This document shows positions 51,900 to 60,008 of a DNA stretch of 64,000 nt, piece after piece. The first letter of the stretch is position 1. Every line of letters starts with the position of its first letter. The position numbers and the translations under genes are program-made. Below the pieces are notes generated by a model that worked only from the letters and a program-made list of their open reading frames with translations, did no database searches and was not told the origin of the DNA. Source of the DNA: Scatosoma sp048465415 (lineage in GTDB: Bacteria; Bacillota; Clostridia; Christensenellales; Borkfalkiaceae); NCBI GenBank assembly GCA_048465415.1, contig DBFWLO010000010.1:57954-121953 (forward strand). The letters are read 5' to 3'.

Positions 51900-52712
51900 T
51901 CAGCGATAGCCGAAAATGCGCACGAATATCGAAGATAGGATCAAAACGGAACCGAAAATCAGGTAGTACAGAGGGAAAGGCGTGATCAGGGAAGTGAGCA
52001 GAATGAGAACGCCGCCCCAAAGAAAATGCCGGCTGTTGCTCTTGGCAAAATAGACGCGCAACCGCTTTTTCTTTTTCGGCGCGCTCGCGTTCTCGCAAAG
52101 ATAATGTTCGGGCAGGAAATCTTCCTTTTTCAGCATGCGGTATATCTCGTTGCCCGTCGTCGTTTCTACGCCGAATCCCGCGCAGAGTTTTTCCGTCTCG
52201 GGCGCAAGCTCACCGCAGAGCAGGCATTTTTGTTTGTCGCTCTTCGCGCGGACGATGACCGCCGCGCTGTCTCCGTCGGCCGGCCGGACGGTGAATAGGG
52301 GAAAATACAATTTGTCTTCCGTCTCCACGGCGTAAAGCCCGCCGCAGATTTTCGTCTTGCAGAGAAATTCCTTCCGTTCTTTTTTTTCGGGTTCTTCTTT
52401 CTCTTCCGCTTCTTTTTCCGCCCGGCTGAGGAAAAAGTTGCGGAAATATTCCGCGTTCTGTTTTCCCGTGGAAAGCGCGAGGTGCAAAAGCAGTTTGTTT
52501 TTTTCTTCCTCGTCCTGCTTTTTCAGGCACAGCCTGTCCCGCTTGCGGTCGAGGAAGAACCAAACGGGCACAGCCGCGAGAATCCCCGCCGCGGCCGCGA
52601 ATAACAGAGAGGCGACTAAGGGCAGACGCAGATAGCGGAAAAAGCACAGCACGGGGAGAAATACGACCGCGAAGGCGAAAATAATGTCGGAAATAAAAGC
52701 GGATTTTTTCAT
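51900..52712 (-). CDS. Membrane protein with central cytoplasmic domain
   Basis: A 270-residue protein of unknown function. Two hydrophobic helices at the N terminus (about residues 7-24 and 30-53) and two at the C terminus (about 227-243 and 247-263) flank a charged soluble part. That part includes an acidic run near 95-110 and cysteine pairs (CLLCGE; LCENAS), possibly a metal site. ATG 52712 is the only ATG start; a longer frame would need TTG at 52763. It is convergent with nnr and divergent from nadD. Confidence 0.68.
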   Translation of the reverse strand: MKKSAFISDIIFAFAVVFLPVLCFFRYLRLPLVASLLFAAAAGILAAVPVWFFLDRKRDRLCLKKQDEEEKNKLLLHLALSTGKQNAEYFRNFFLSRAEKEAEEKEEPEKKERKEFLCKTKICGGLYAVETEDKLYFPLFTVRPADGDSAAVIVRAKSDKQKCLLCGELAPETEKLCAGFGVETTTGNEIYRMLKKEDFLPEHYLCENASAPKKKKRLRVYFAKSNSRHFLWGGVLILLTSLITPFPLYYLIFGSVLILSSIFVRIFGYR

Positions 52713-52747
52713 GTTTTTATTTTTGACGGAATTTTTACCGTTTAAAC

Positions 52748-52776
52748 TTGAAAAATGCAACAATATGTAGTATAAT
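52748..52776 (+). promoter_or_regulatory. Promoter of nadD-yqeK, giving a leaderless mRNA
   Basis: TTGAAA (52748-52753) and TATAAT (52771-52776) are 17 bp apart. The expected transcription start, about 7 bases after the -10, coincides with the ATG at 52783, and no ribosome site is present. Confidence 0.75.
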
Positions 52777-52782
52777 GAAAAT

Positions 52783-53967
52783 ATGAGAATCGGAATTTTC
52801 GGCGGATCGTTCGATCCGGCTCACGTCGAACACGTGCGGCTGGCGTGCGCGGCGGTGGAAAACTTATCCTTGGACAAGCTGTTGGTGATGCCCGCGCATA
52901 CGCCTCCCCATAAAAAAAATAAAAGATTATCTTCGGATCAGGAGCGGCTGGAACTTTGCCGATTGGCTTTTGCGGACTGCCCGCAGGCGGAAGTGAGCGA
53001 TTACGAGCTTTGCCGCGGCGGTACGAGTTATACCTATCTCACCTGCCGCCACTTTAAAGAAATCTATCCCGACGCGGAGCTCTTTTGGCTCGTCGGCACG
53101 GACATGCTCCGCGATTTCCCTTCCTGGCGGAATCCCGAGGATATCCTCGACCACGCGACGCTCGCCGTCTGCGCCCGCAACGAAGCCCCCGGCTGGCTGG
53201 AAGAGGAACAGACCTCCTTTTACGCCCGCTTCCGCCGCCGTTTCGCAGTCATCGGCTATAACGGCGCGGACGTTTCCTCGACGAAAGTGCGCGTTCTGGC
53301 GGCGGCGGGGGAGGATTTAACGCCGCTGGTGGGGAGCCGCGCGGCGAAATATATCCGTGAAAAAAATTTATACGCGATCCCGCATGCGAAGGAAGCGCTC
53401 GCGCTCGAAAAGCCTTCCCGGCGGGCGCATAGTATCCGAGTGGCGATTCTCGCCGCCGAACGGGCGCCGGGACTCGGTATCGGAGAAAAGAAAGTGGTGA
53501 CGGCTGCGCTGTTCCACGACTGCGCGAAAAATCTTTCTCCCGGATCCCCGCTCTTAAAAGGGTTTTGTCCGCCGAAAGACGTGCCGGCGCCCGTGCTCCA
53601 TCAATATGCGGGCGCGTATGTCGCCGAGCACGCGTTCGGGATTTCCGATCCGGAGGTCCTCGACGCGATACGCTGTCACACCAGCGGCAGGGAAGAGATG
53701 ACGAAACTGGACAAACTGATCTTTCTCTCCGATCTGTTGGAGAGCGGCCGGGAGTTTCCCGGTGTGGAAAAATTGCGCGCGGCTTTTTGGAAGGAGAAGG
53801 ATAATGTGGACGAATGTCTGTACCTGGCGCTGAAAAATACGCTCGTCCACCTTGAAAAAGAGGACGGAGAGATTTATCCGCTCACAAGCGAAGCCTATGA
53901 ATTTGCGGCGCGCGAACTTGCGAAAAAACGAAGTAAGGAGAAAAAATATGTCGGAAATCAAAAGTAA
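52783..53967 (+). CDS. nadD: NadD-YqeK fusion: nicotinate-nucleotide adenylyltransferase with HD phosphohydrolase
   Basis: A 394-residue fusion. Residues 1-200 are NadD, which makes deamido-NAD: nucleotide motif GIFGGSFDPAHVEH at 4-17 and the ISSTKVR-like block VSSTKVRVLAA near 166. Residues about 210-390 are a YqeK-type HD domain with RRAHSIRVA and the HD pair in FHDCAKNL, active on diadenosine tetraphosphate in homologues. In Bacillus these are separate neighbouring genes. The start matches the conserved NadD N terminus. The end overlaps rsfS by 20 bp. Confidence 0.92.
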   Translation: MRIGIFGGSFDPAHVEHVRLACAAVENLSLDKLLVMPAHTPPHKKNKRLSSDQERLELCRLAFADCPQAEVSDYELCRGGTSYTYLTCRHFKEIYPDAELFWLVGTDMLRDFPSWRNPEDILDHATLAVCARNEAPGWLEEEQTSFYARFRRRFAVIGYNGADVSSTKVRVLAAAGEDLTPLVGSRAAKYIREKNLYAIPHAKEALALEKPSRRAHSIRVAILAAERAPGLGIGEKKVVTAALFHDCAKNLSPGSPLLKGFCPPKDVPAPVLHQYAGAYVAEHAFGISDPEVLDAIRCHTSGREEMTKLDKLIFLSDLLESGREFPGVEKLRAAFWKEKDNVDECLYLALKNTLVHLEKEDGEIYPLTSEAYEFAARELAKKRSKEKKYVGNQK

Positions 53968-54337
53968 AGAATTGGCTCGGGCGATATGCAAGGCATTATC
54001 GGACAGACGGGGGAGAGACATCGTCACGATCTATGTGCGCGACAAAACGGTGCTGTGCGACTATTTCGTGCTGGCGAGCGGCAACAGTTCCACGCAGATC
54101 CGCGCGCTCGGCGAACATGTGGAAGAGAAGATCGCCGAGGAATATAACCTCGAACCGACGAGGACGGAAGGGGTGCACGACGGCAGGTGGGCGGTCATCG
54201 ATTACGGCGACGTAATCGTGCATATCTTCAACGACGAAACGCGGCTTTTTTATCACCTCGAACGGCTTTGGGAGGACGGCGGCAATCTCGAAAAATACGT
54301 GGAGGACGAGTCCTCCGGACAAGACGAGGAAAAATAA
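53948..54337 (+). CDS. rsfS: Ribosomal silencing factor RsfS
   Basis: A 129-residue protein of the RsfS/YbeB/Iojap family, which binds ribosomal protein L14 and blocks subunit joining in starved cells. The blocks CDYFVLASGNSSTQIRAL and DGRWAVIDYGDVIVHIF are typical. Start 53948 follows AAGGAG; a longer frame from 53852 lies inside nadD-yqeK. The nadD-yqeK-rsfS order is conserved in Firmicutes. Confidence 0.94.
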   Translation: MSEIKSKELARAICKALSDRRGRDIVTIYVRDKTVLCDYFVLASGNSSTQIRALGEHVEEKIAEEYNLEPTRTEGVHDGRWAVIDYGDVIVHIFNDETRLFYHLERLWEDGGNLEKYVEDESSGQDEEK

Positions 54338-54364
54338 AACTTCATAAGATCGGATAAGATTCTG

Positions 54365-54392
54365 TCGGCGAAATTTTTTCGCCGATATTTTT
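54365..54392 (+). terminator. Terminator after rsfS
   Basis: TCGGCGAA (54365-54372) pairs with TTCGCCGA (54378-54385), followed by TATTTTTC. Confidence 0.75.
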
Positions 54393-54472
54393 CTGCGAAG
54401 TTTTACGAAAAATACAACAAAAACGCATAAAACCCGAAAAAATTATTTATTTTTACGATATCGCTTGCTTTC

Positions 54473-54501
54473 TTGACTGGAAAGTTGTAATATAGTAATA
54501 A
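54473..54501 (+). promoter_or_regulatory. Promoter of the diguanylate cyclase gene
   Basis: TTGACT (54473-54478) is followed after 17 bp by TAATAA (54496-54501). The -10 is imperfect. The start codon is 38 bp downstream, with GGAGGAA before it. Confidence 0.5.
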
Positions 54502-54539
54502 GTTTCGCTCGCGACTACGCAGGGAAAAAGGAGGAAGGT

Positions 54540-55706
54540 ATGAAATCGAAAGTATTCCGGCGTATGGATTCGCAGGTCGCGATCCTGCTCATCGTCATGC
54601 TTTTTTTATCCAATTTCTGTATCTTTTTCGTCTGCTATCACATCACTTACAGCAGTATGGTAAAGAGTCTGCAAGAACGAGTCAACAACATTTGGGAATA
54701 CCTCGAAAGCGTCGTTTCACCTCTCAATTTCGACACGATCAACGGGAAAGAGGATATGGACGATCCGATCTATATCGAGACGAAAGAGGCGCTCGAATCG
54801 GTGCGGCGTATCTCGAACGCGCAGTATGTGTATACGGCGAAGCGTGCGCAAAGCGGGCGGCTCGTCTACGTCGTGGACGGTCTGCCCGACGATTCTAAGG
54901 AGTTTCGTTATCCGGGCGATCCGATCGAGCCGGAAATACAAGGCGAGCTGGATAAAGCGCTGAATAATCAGCTCGTCATGCCTTCGAAGATCCTCAAAAC
55001 GGACTGGGGGAAAATTTTTATCGCCTATTGTCCCGTACATAACGAGCAGGGAGAAGTGATGGGCGCGCTCGGCCTGGAAATTTCCGCGGAGACGGAATAC
55101 GATTCCTTCGCGGATATGCGGCTGTTCGTGGTTTTTTTCTGTATCGGGCTTTTTATCGTTTCCGCCGCCGCTTCCCTTCTGATTTTTCGCCGTATTTCCA
55201 ATCCCCGCTTCCGGGATATGTCCAACACCGACCTTTTGACCGGACTGAAAAACCGCAACGCCTTCCAGACCGATCTGCATAATTTGAACGTGCGGAAGCT
55301 GTACGACGATTACGCGGTCATCGTCGTGGATCTGAACAATCTGAAAGGCGTCAACGACAGCCTGGGACACGACGAAGGGGATGCGTATATCGTCAAAGCC
55401 GCGGCGGCGATAAAAAAACTCGAAGACGAAAAGGTGGTGGCCTATCGCTACGGCGGAGACGAATTCGTCGTCCTCGTGCGCGGAAGCGGGAATAAAGATC
55501 TGGAAACGTGCGAAGAGGAGATTTTCAGGAACTTTGAGCCCAGCCGTAAAGATTTTTCCGTCCCCGTCTCTCTGGCGCTCGGTTCCGCGAAGTTCGAGGC
55601 CGGCCGGGACGTGGATCTGGCCGACACGCAAAAGCGCGCCGACCGCAATATGTACGAGGACAAAAAACGCAAAAAAGCGCTCATAACCGAAAGCGAAGAA
55701 AAATAA
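54540..55706 (+). CDS. Membrane-bound diguanylate cyclase (GGDEF domain)
   Basis: A 388-residue protein. The first helix at about residues 16-38 and the second at about 196-218 enclose an extracytoplasmic sensor domain (double-Cache-like by size). The cytoplasmic GGDEF domain (about 230-388) has TDLLTGLKNRNAF and the active site RYGGDEF (Gly305-Phe309), so c-di-GMP synthesis is expected. The RxxD inhibitory site normally 5 residues before GGDEF is missing (Asp-Glu-Lys-Val-Val there), so product feedback is unlikely. It could feed the c-di-GMP riboswitch at 30262 (inference). Confidence 0.9.
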   Translation: MKSKVFRRMDSQVAILLIVMLFLSNFCIFFVCYHITYSSMVKSLQERVNNIWEYLESVVSPLNFDTINGKEDMDDPIYIETKEALESVRRISNAQYVYTAKRAQSGRLVYVVDGLPDDSKEFRYPGDPIEPEIQGELDKALNNQLVMPSKILKTDWGKIFIAYCPVHNEQGEVMGALGLEISAETEYDSFADMRLFVVFFCIGLFIVSAAASLLIFRRISNPRFRDMSNTDLLTGLKNRNAFQTDLHNLNVRKLYDDYAVIVVDLNNLKGVNDSLGHDEGDAYIVKAAAAIKKLEDEKVVAYRYGGDEFVVLVRGSGNKDLETCEEEIFRNFEPSRKDFSVPVSLALGSAKFEAGRDVDLADTQKRADRNMYEDKKRKKALITESEEK

Positions 55707-55708
55707 AC

Positions 55709-55750
55709 AAACTACCCGTCCGAAGAAAATGCGGACGGGTAGTTTATTGA
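55709..55750. terminator. Bidirectional terminator between convergent genes
   Basis: A perfect 14-bp stem, AAACTACCCGTCCG (55709-55722) with its complement (55732-55745), is flanked by A and T runs. It sits between the diguanylate cyclase gene and the convergent small membrane protein gene. Confidence 0.88.
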
Positions 55751-55759
55751 AAACGAAGA

Positions 55760-56095
55760 TTATTTGAATTTGATCTCTTTCGGCGGGGAATAGGAGTCGC
55801 GGGTGCGTTTGCGCTTGCGTTCCACGATATAATAGACGGGTTCGGGCGGTCCTTTGGCGGGCTCGTCTTTTTTTTCGGGCTGGGGGGCGTCCGGTGGGTT
55901 GCCGGCGCGGGAAGAGGAGTCCTCCCGTGTTCGTTCGGACGGCTGCGGGGGACGGTTCGTGTCGTTGCGGTCCTTTTGGTATTTCCAGCCGATTTTGGCC
56001 AGCCGGACGAGATGTACGCCCAGGAAACAGACAACGAAAAGAAATATCAGCCAAAAAGCGCCGGTGAGCGGCGCGGTCAATAGACAATTTTTCAT
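55760..56095 (-). CDS. Small membrane protein with Pro/Arg-rich cytoplasmic tail
   Basis: A 111-residue protein with one N-terminal helix (about residues 8-32) and a highly charged tail rich in Pro, Lys, Glu and Arg, ending in a KEIKFK run. The function is unknown. On the minus strand TATAAT ends 6 bases before its ATG at 56095, with no ribosome site, so its message may be leaderless. A much longer frame through the same stop crosses the DeoC-like gene on the other strand and is an artefact of codon bias. Confidence 0.6.
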   Translation of the reverse strand: MKNCLLTAPLTGAFWLIFLFVVCFLGVHLVRLAKIGWKYQKDRNDTNRPPQPSERTREDSSSRAGNPPDAPQPEKKDEPAKGPPEPVYYIVERKRKRTRDSYSPPKEIKFK

Positions 56096-56176
56096 GCTTT
56101 CATTATACGCTTTGCGTACTGTCACAAATTGGGGGATTTTGGAATAAATTCGAAATTTCTGCCGCATACTTGAAGC

Positions 56177-57163
56177 ATGGAAAGCGAAAACAAACTGGGA
56201 AAAAATTCGGGCATCGTTCTTTCGCCGTCGGAGGCGGAGGAATACTGCGAATTCAAGCGTCAGAAACGCATCGCGGAAGTGGCGGCGGCGCTCGCCAAAT
56301 CGGAGCCGTACGCGGCTGACCGCGAGCTCTTTCAGGGCGAACTCAAAAAGATCGCGGACAGCGCCAAGCGCGTCAAAGCGGCGGCGGTAAGAGCCAACCC
56401 GCTGCATGTCGCCTATCTTCGCGGCCTGCTCGAAGGCAGCGGCACGACGGTGGATTGTGTCGTGGGCGGAATCGGGGAAACGATCGCGAAAGTCAAGGGC
56501 TACGAGGCGAAACTCGCCGTACGCGGCGGCGCGCGGGAGATCACGCTGATCCCGAGCTACTGCGCGCTCAAAAGCGGCAGGACGGGGGATACGAAACGCG
56601 AGATCAAAAGGGTATGCCGCGCGGCGAGACGAGCGATCGTCAAAGTGGCGGCGGATAAGTCTTTGACCTATGCGGAGATGCTCCGACTGGCCAAGCTCGC
56701 TTCCGAATGCGGCGCCAAATACCTTACCGTCGAGTTTTTCCCCGACTGCGGCCGGCTCAAACGAGATCTGCACGACAGCTGTATGCTGGAAGTGACGGGT
56801 GTGGAAACGGCGGGCGATTATAAAAGCCTGATCGCCGCGGGTACGGAACGCATCGGCACTTCGCACGCGGAAGAAATTTACGCGGAACTGATGAAAGAAG
56901 CGGAAAACTGCTCCTTCGCCGTCTCCTTCGCGGAACCCGTCACCGTGTCTCCCGCGGCGCCCGCGCCGGTACCTCCCGCGCCTCCCGCACCCGCGTCGGA
57001 GGCTCCCGCCAAAGAGTCCGTCGCGGCGGCGGAAGCGAAAAACGAAACGGCGTTTGCGGCGACCTCGGAAAAAAATAAGAAAGCGGAAAAGCCGAAGGAG
57101 ACGGCGGAGCAAATGTCCGTTTTAAGCGACAAAAAAATGCTCGGCGGCACGCTGCTGAAATAG
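56177..57163 (+). CDS. DeoC-fold protein lacking catalytic residues (pseudoenzyme) with Pro/Ala-rich tail
   Basis: A 328-residue protein. Residues about 65-245 align by eye with deoxyribose-phosphate aldolase: VDCVVGGIGETIAKVKGYEA, EITLIPSYCALKSG, KLASECGAKYL and AAGTERIGTS are homologous blocks. The three active-site residues are all replaced. The Asp of the DMVI strand is Thr123, the Schiff-base Lys (VKTSTG in real enzymes) is Thr184, and the second Lys (VKASGG) is Leu204. Residues 253-328 are a low-complexity Pro/Ala/Lys/Glu tail. No aldolase activity is expected; a binding or scaffold role is possible. It is divergent from the small membrane protein and upstream of cwlD. Confidence 0.75.
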   Translation: MESENKLGKNSGIVLSPSEAEEYCEFKRQKRIAEVAAALAKSEPYAADRELFQGELKKIADSAKRVKAAAVRANPLHVAYLRGLLEGSGTTVDCVVGGIGETIAKVKGYEAKLAVRGGAREITLIPSYCALKSGRTGDTKREIKRVCRAARRAIVKVAADKSLTYAEMLRLAKLASECGAKYLTVEFFPDCGRLKRDLHDSCMLEVTGVETAGDYKSLIAAGTERIGTSHAEEIYAELMKEAENCSFAVSFAEPVTVSPAAPAPVPPAPPAPASEAPAKESVAAAEAKNETAFAATSEKNKKAEKPKETAEQMSVLSDKKMLGGTLLK

Positions 57164-57267
57164 AAAACGAATGCTCGGACCGCGGCCTAAGAAAAGGGAA
57201 CCGCGGTTTTTTTCGCAAAAAATTCAACGCTCATAGAAAGGCCGAGGAAGTCATATAATATAACGGT

Positions 57268-57969
57268 ATGAAAAAACTGATTATTTTATTATATATAGCC
57301 ATAGCCGGCGCGTTCGTGACGGCGTTTTCAATGTGTATAAACGCTCTTTCCGTGCCCGTATTTGCCGTTACAAGGCCGATGTGCGTCGTCCTCGACGCGG
57401 GGCACGGGGGGATCGACGGCGGCGTCGTAGGGCGCGAAACAGGCGTTAAAGAGAGCGATTTGAATCTGGCGATCACCATGAAGCTGAAAACCATACTGGA
57501 AGAAGCGGGATTCGACGTCGTTCTCACGCGCAAGACGGAGGCGGGGCTTTACGGCGCCGCCACGAAGGGTTTCAAAAAGCGGGATATGCAGAAGCGCAAG
57601 GAGATCATCGAGGAGGCAAAACCGATCGTGATGATTTCGGTGCATCAGAATTTTTATCCCACGCGCACTTCCCGGGGCGGACAGGTGTTTTATAAAAAAG
57701 GGAGCGAAAGCGGCGAGAAACTCGCGGCGGGAATCCAGCGTCAGTTCAACGCGCTCTACGGGGAACAGGGAGTCAAGGAACGCGTAGCCGCGACGGGGGA
57801 CTACTTTATGCTCAAATGCACAGATTATACTTCCGTGATCGCGGAATGCGGATTCTTGTCGAATAAAGCGGACGAATCGCTGTTGGTGACGGAAGAGTAT
57901 CAGAAAAAGGTCGCGGCGGCGATCTATGCGGGGCTGGCGGATTATCTGGCCGCCGTTTCGGGAGCCTGA
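57268..57969 (+). CDS. cwlD: N-acetylmuramoyl-L-alanine amidase, CwlD-like
   Basis: A 233-residue Amidase_3 enzyme with an N-terminal signal or anchor helix (about residues 2-22). Zinc-ligand motifs are LDAGHGGIDGG (about 44-54), the SVHQN block near 117 and the late VIAECGFLSN with the catalytic Glu. The length equals CwlD of Bacillus (237), which with PdaA makes the muramic-lactam of spore cortex. Its position among sporulation-linked genes supports this but does not prove it. TATAAT lies 8 bases before the start. Confidence 0.82.
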   Translation: MKKLIILLYIAIAGAFVTAFSMCINALSVPVFAVTRPMCVVLDAGHGGIDGGVVGRETGVKESDLNLAITMKLKTILEEAGFDVVLTRKTEAGLYGAATKGFKKRDMQKRKEIIEEAKPIVMISVHQNFYPTRTSRGGQVFYKKGSESGEKLAAGIQRQFNALYGEQGVKERVAATGDYFMLKCTDYTSVIAECGFLSNKADESLLVTEEYQKKVAAAIYAGLADYLAAVSGA

Positions 57970-58040
57970 CGCCTTCGGGACATGTCTGTTGCGCGTTGTC
58001 AAAATGAATATTCAACGCGGCAAAAAACGTTTGCAATCGC

Positions 58041-58069
58041 TTGTATTTTTCACTTGGTTGTGGTATAAT
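58041..58069 (+). promoter_or_regulatory. Promoter of the mrnC-rlmB-sigH operon
   Basis: TTGTAT (58041-58046) and TATAAT (58064-58069) are spaced by 17 bp, 66 bp before the GTG start of mrnC. Confidence 0.7.
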
Positions 58070-58135
58070 GTATATAAAAAGCGGCCGCCCGTTTCCGGCA
58101 GAAAAAGGGGCGCGGCATTCGAGGAGAAGGAAAGG

Positions 58136-58579
58136 GTGTTCGGGTTAGACAGCGCTTTATCCAAAGAGGAGGCGCGGCTTTTGAATCCCGTCGTGCTCGC
58201 GTTCGTGGGCGACGCGGTATATTCCCTGTACGTGAGAGAAAAACTCGTGTTTGCGGGCGGCGGCAAAGCCGCGGATTTTCAGCGCACGGCGGCGAAGATC
58301 GTCTCCGCGCACGGCCAGAGCGAATTTTTAGAAAAGCTGATTCCCCTTTTAAACGAAGAGGAAACGGAGATATTTCGCCGCGGCCGCAACGCGAAAAAGG
58401 CAACGAAGAGCAAGAACGCGTCCGTGGCGGAGTATAACCGTTCCACCGGTTTCGAGGCGGTGCTGGGCTTTTTGTACGTCACGGGCAGCCGGGAACGGAT
58501 CGACGAACTTTTGAGCGTCGATACGGACGACTCCTATAAAATCAACGCCGTGAGCGAAGGATACAGACCGGGCAGATGA
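58136..58579 (+). CDS. mrnC: Mini-ribonuclease III (MrnC)
   Basis: A 147-residue endonuclease that matures 23S rRNA ends, formed of the RNase III catalytic domain alone. NPVVLAFVGDAVYSLYVREKL is the Mini-III signature with its catalytic Asp, and the length fits (about 143). The GTG start at 58136 follows GAGGAGAAGG, while the upstream open frame lacks a ribosome site. It overlaps rlmB by 4 bp. Confidence 0.92.
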   Translation: MFGLDSALSKEEARLLNPVVLAFVGDAVYSLYVREKLVFAGGGKAADFQRTAAKIVSAHGQSEFLEKLIPLLNEEETEIFRRGRNAKKATKSKNASVAEYNRSTGFEAVLGFLYVTGSRERIDELLSVDTDDSYKINAVSEGYRPGR

Positions 58580-59298
58580 AAACGGAAGGAAGAAACGCCG
58601 TCGCGGAACTTTTGAAGACGGATAAAAACATCGATAAAATCCTCATGGAAAAGGGGGCGCAGGGCTCCCTTTCCGCGATTTTCGCCGAAGCGAGAAAACG
58701 GGGTGTCCGCGTCCAGTTCGCCGACCGCCGGGCGCTCGACAAAGAGAGCGAGAACCGCCGGCATCAGGGCGTCATCGCCTTTACGACGGAATACGAATAT
58801 TTCGACCTCGACGAGCTCATCGCTTCAAAAAAGAGCGAAAAGGGCGGTTTTCTCGTACTTTGCGACGGGATCGAGGACGTACATAACCTCGGCAGCATTT
58901 TGCGGGTGGCGGAGTGTGCCGGCGCGGACGGGGTGGTGATCCCCAAGGCCGGGAGCGCGGCGGTGACAGAGAGCGTGATCCGCATTTCCGCGGGCGCGGC
59001 GGAGCACATCAAAGTCGCGCGGGTATCCAATCTCAATCAGGCCGTAGAAACGCTGAAAAAGAATAACTACTGGATATACGCGCTGGAAGCGGGCGGGGAG
59101 GAGATTTACGCGGAGGACTTTGCCGGCAATGTAGCGCTGATCGTCGGCGGCGAGGACAGCGGCGTCAAACGTCTGACGAAGGAGAAATGCGACAAAGTAC
59201 TGTCCCTTCCGCTCGGCGGCAAGGTCAATTCGCTCAACGCTTCCGTGGCGCTCGGGATCGCGGCGTACGAGGTCGTGAGAAAGAGGTTGGGAAAATAA
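58576..59298 (+). CDS. rlmB: 23S rRNA (guanosine-2'-O-)-methyltransferase RlmB
   Basis: A 240-residue SpoU-family methyltransferase that modifies G2251 in the peptidyl-transferase loop. The N-terminal substrate-binding domain (about 1-75) is followed by the trefoil-knot catalytic domain with GIEDVHNLGSILRVAECAGA, GGEDSGVKRL and LGGKVNSLNASVALGIAAYE. It is coupled to mrnC and directly abuts sigH, the Bacillus order. Confidence 0.94.
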   Translation: MKTEGRNAVAELLKTDKNIDKILMEKGAQGSLSAIFAEARKRGVRVQFADRRALDKESENRRHQGVIAFTTEYEYFDLDELIASKKSEKGGFLVLCDGIEDVHNLGSILRVAECAGADGVVIPKAGSAAVTESVIRISAGAAEHIKVARVSNLNQAVETLKKNNYWIYALEAGGEEIYAEDFAGNVALIVGGEDSGVKRLTKEKCDKVLSLPLGGKVNSLNASVALGIAAYEVVRKRLGK

Positions 59299-59919
59299 AT
59301 GAAACCGGAAGAAAAAAAGACCGCGCCGAACGACGGCGCCGAGCTAAAAATCTCCCCAACGCCGGACGAGGAACTCGTCGTTCGCGCGCAGGCGGGGGAC
59401 AAGCAGGCGACGGAAGAACTGATGCTGAAATACGCCAGTATCGTCCGTGTCCGCGCGCGCGGCTTTTTTCTCATCGGCGGGGAGACGGAGGATCTCATTC
59501 AGGAAGGAATGGTGGGGCTGTATCACGCGATCGGCGACTATCGGTTCAACAAAGAAGACGGGCTGAGTTTCAAAAATTTCGCATATCTTTGCGTTTCCAG
59601 GCGTATTATCGACGCGGTGAAAGCGTCGGCGAGAAAGAAGAGCGTGCCGCTCAATAATTACGTTTCCCTCTTTCAGTCGGAATGGGCGGTACCCGTTTCC
59701 AGTCCCGAAGAGGAAGTGATTCGCAGCGAGGACAGGCGGGAATTTTTGCAGAAGATGAGCAAGGAACTCTCCGACTTTGAGTTTCGCGTCATCGTGATGT
59801 ATATGGACGGACTCAGCTGCGCGGAGATCTGCGAGGCCACGGGCAAGGACGGAAAGAGCGTGGACAACGCGATCCAGCGCAGTAAAAGAAAACTGCAAAA
59901 GGTACTGAAAGACCGCTGA
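59299..59919 (+). CDS. sigH: RNA polymerase sigma factor SigH (Spo0H type)
   Basis: A 206-residue alternative sigma factor. Region 2 is DLIQEGMVGLYHAIGDYRF with the downstream SFKNFAYLCVSRRIIDAVKA block; region 4 is LSCAEICEATGKDGKSVDNAI, with a helix-turn-helix of typical spacing. Bacillus SigH (218 residues) starts the shift to sporulation and competence. Size, sequence and position directly after mrnC-rlmB agree. It supports a spore-forming host. Confidence 0.9.
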   Translation: MKPEEKKTAPNDGAELKISPTPDEELVVRAQAGDKQATEELMLKYASIVRVRARGFFLIGGETEDLIQEGMVGLYHAIGDYRFNKEDGLSFKNFAYLCVSRRIIDAVKASARKKSVPLNNYVSLFQSEWAVPVSSPEEEVIRSEDRREFLQKMSKELSDFEFRVIVMYMDGLSCAEICEATGKDGKSVDNAIQRSKRKLQKVLKDR

Positions 59920-60008
59920 CGGCCGGGAAAATCAGGGAAGAGAGGGACTTCGGCAAAGTACGAGAGAAGAAAAAGCCGCGGGCGAGCCCCGCGCAAACGG
60001 AGAGAATC

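Noticed and set aside
55760..57112. A 450-residue minus-strand frame
   Set aside because: Only its last 111 residues make sense, as a small membrane protein; the rest is the antisense of the DeoC-like gene.
59920..60008. Possible signal-recognition-particle RNA upstream of dnaX, as in Bacillus
   Set aside because: The gap is 89 bp and lacks the conserved GGAAGC and loop elements.
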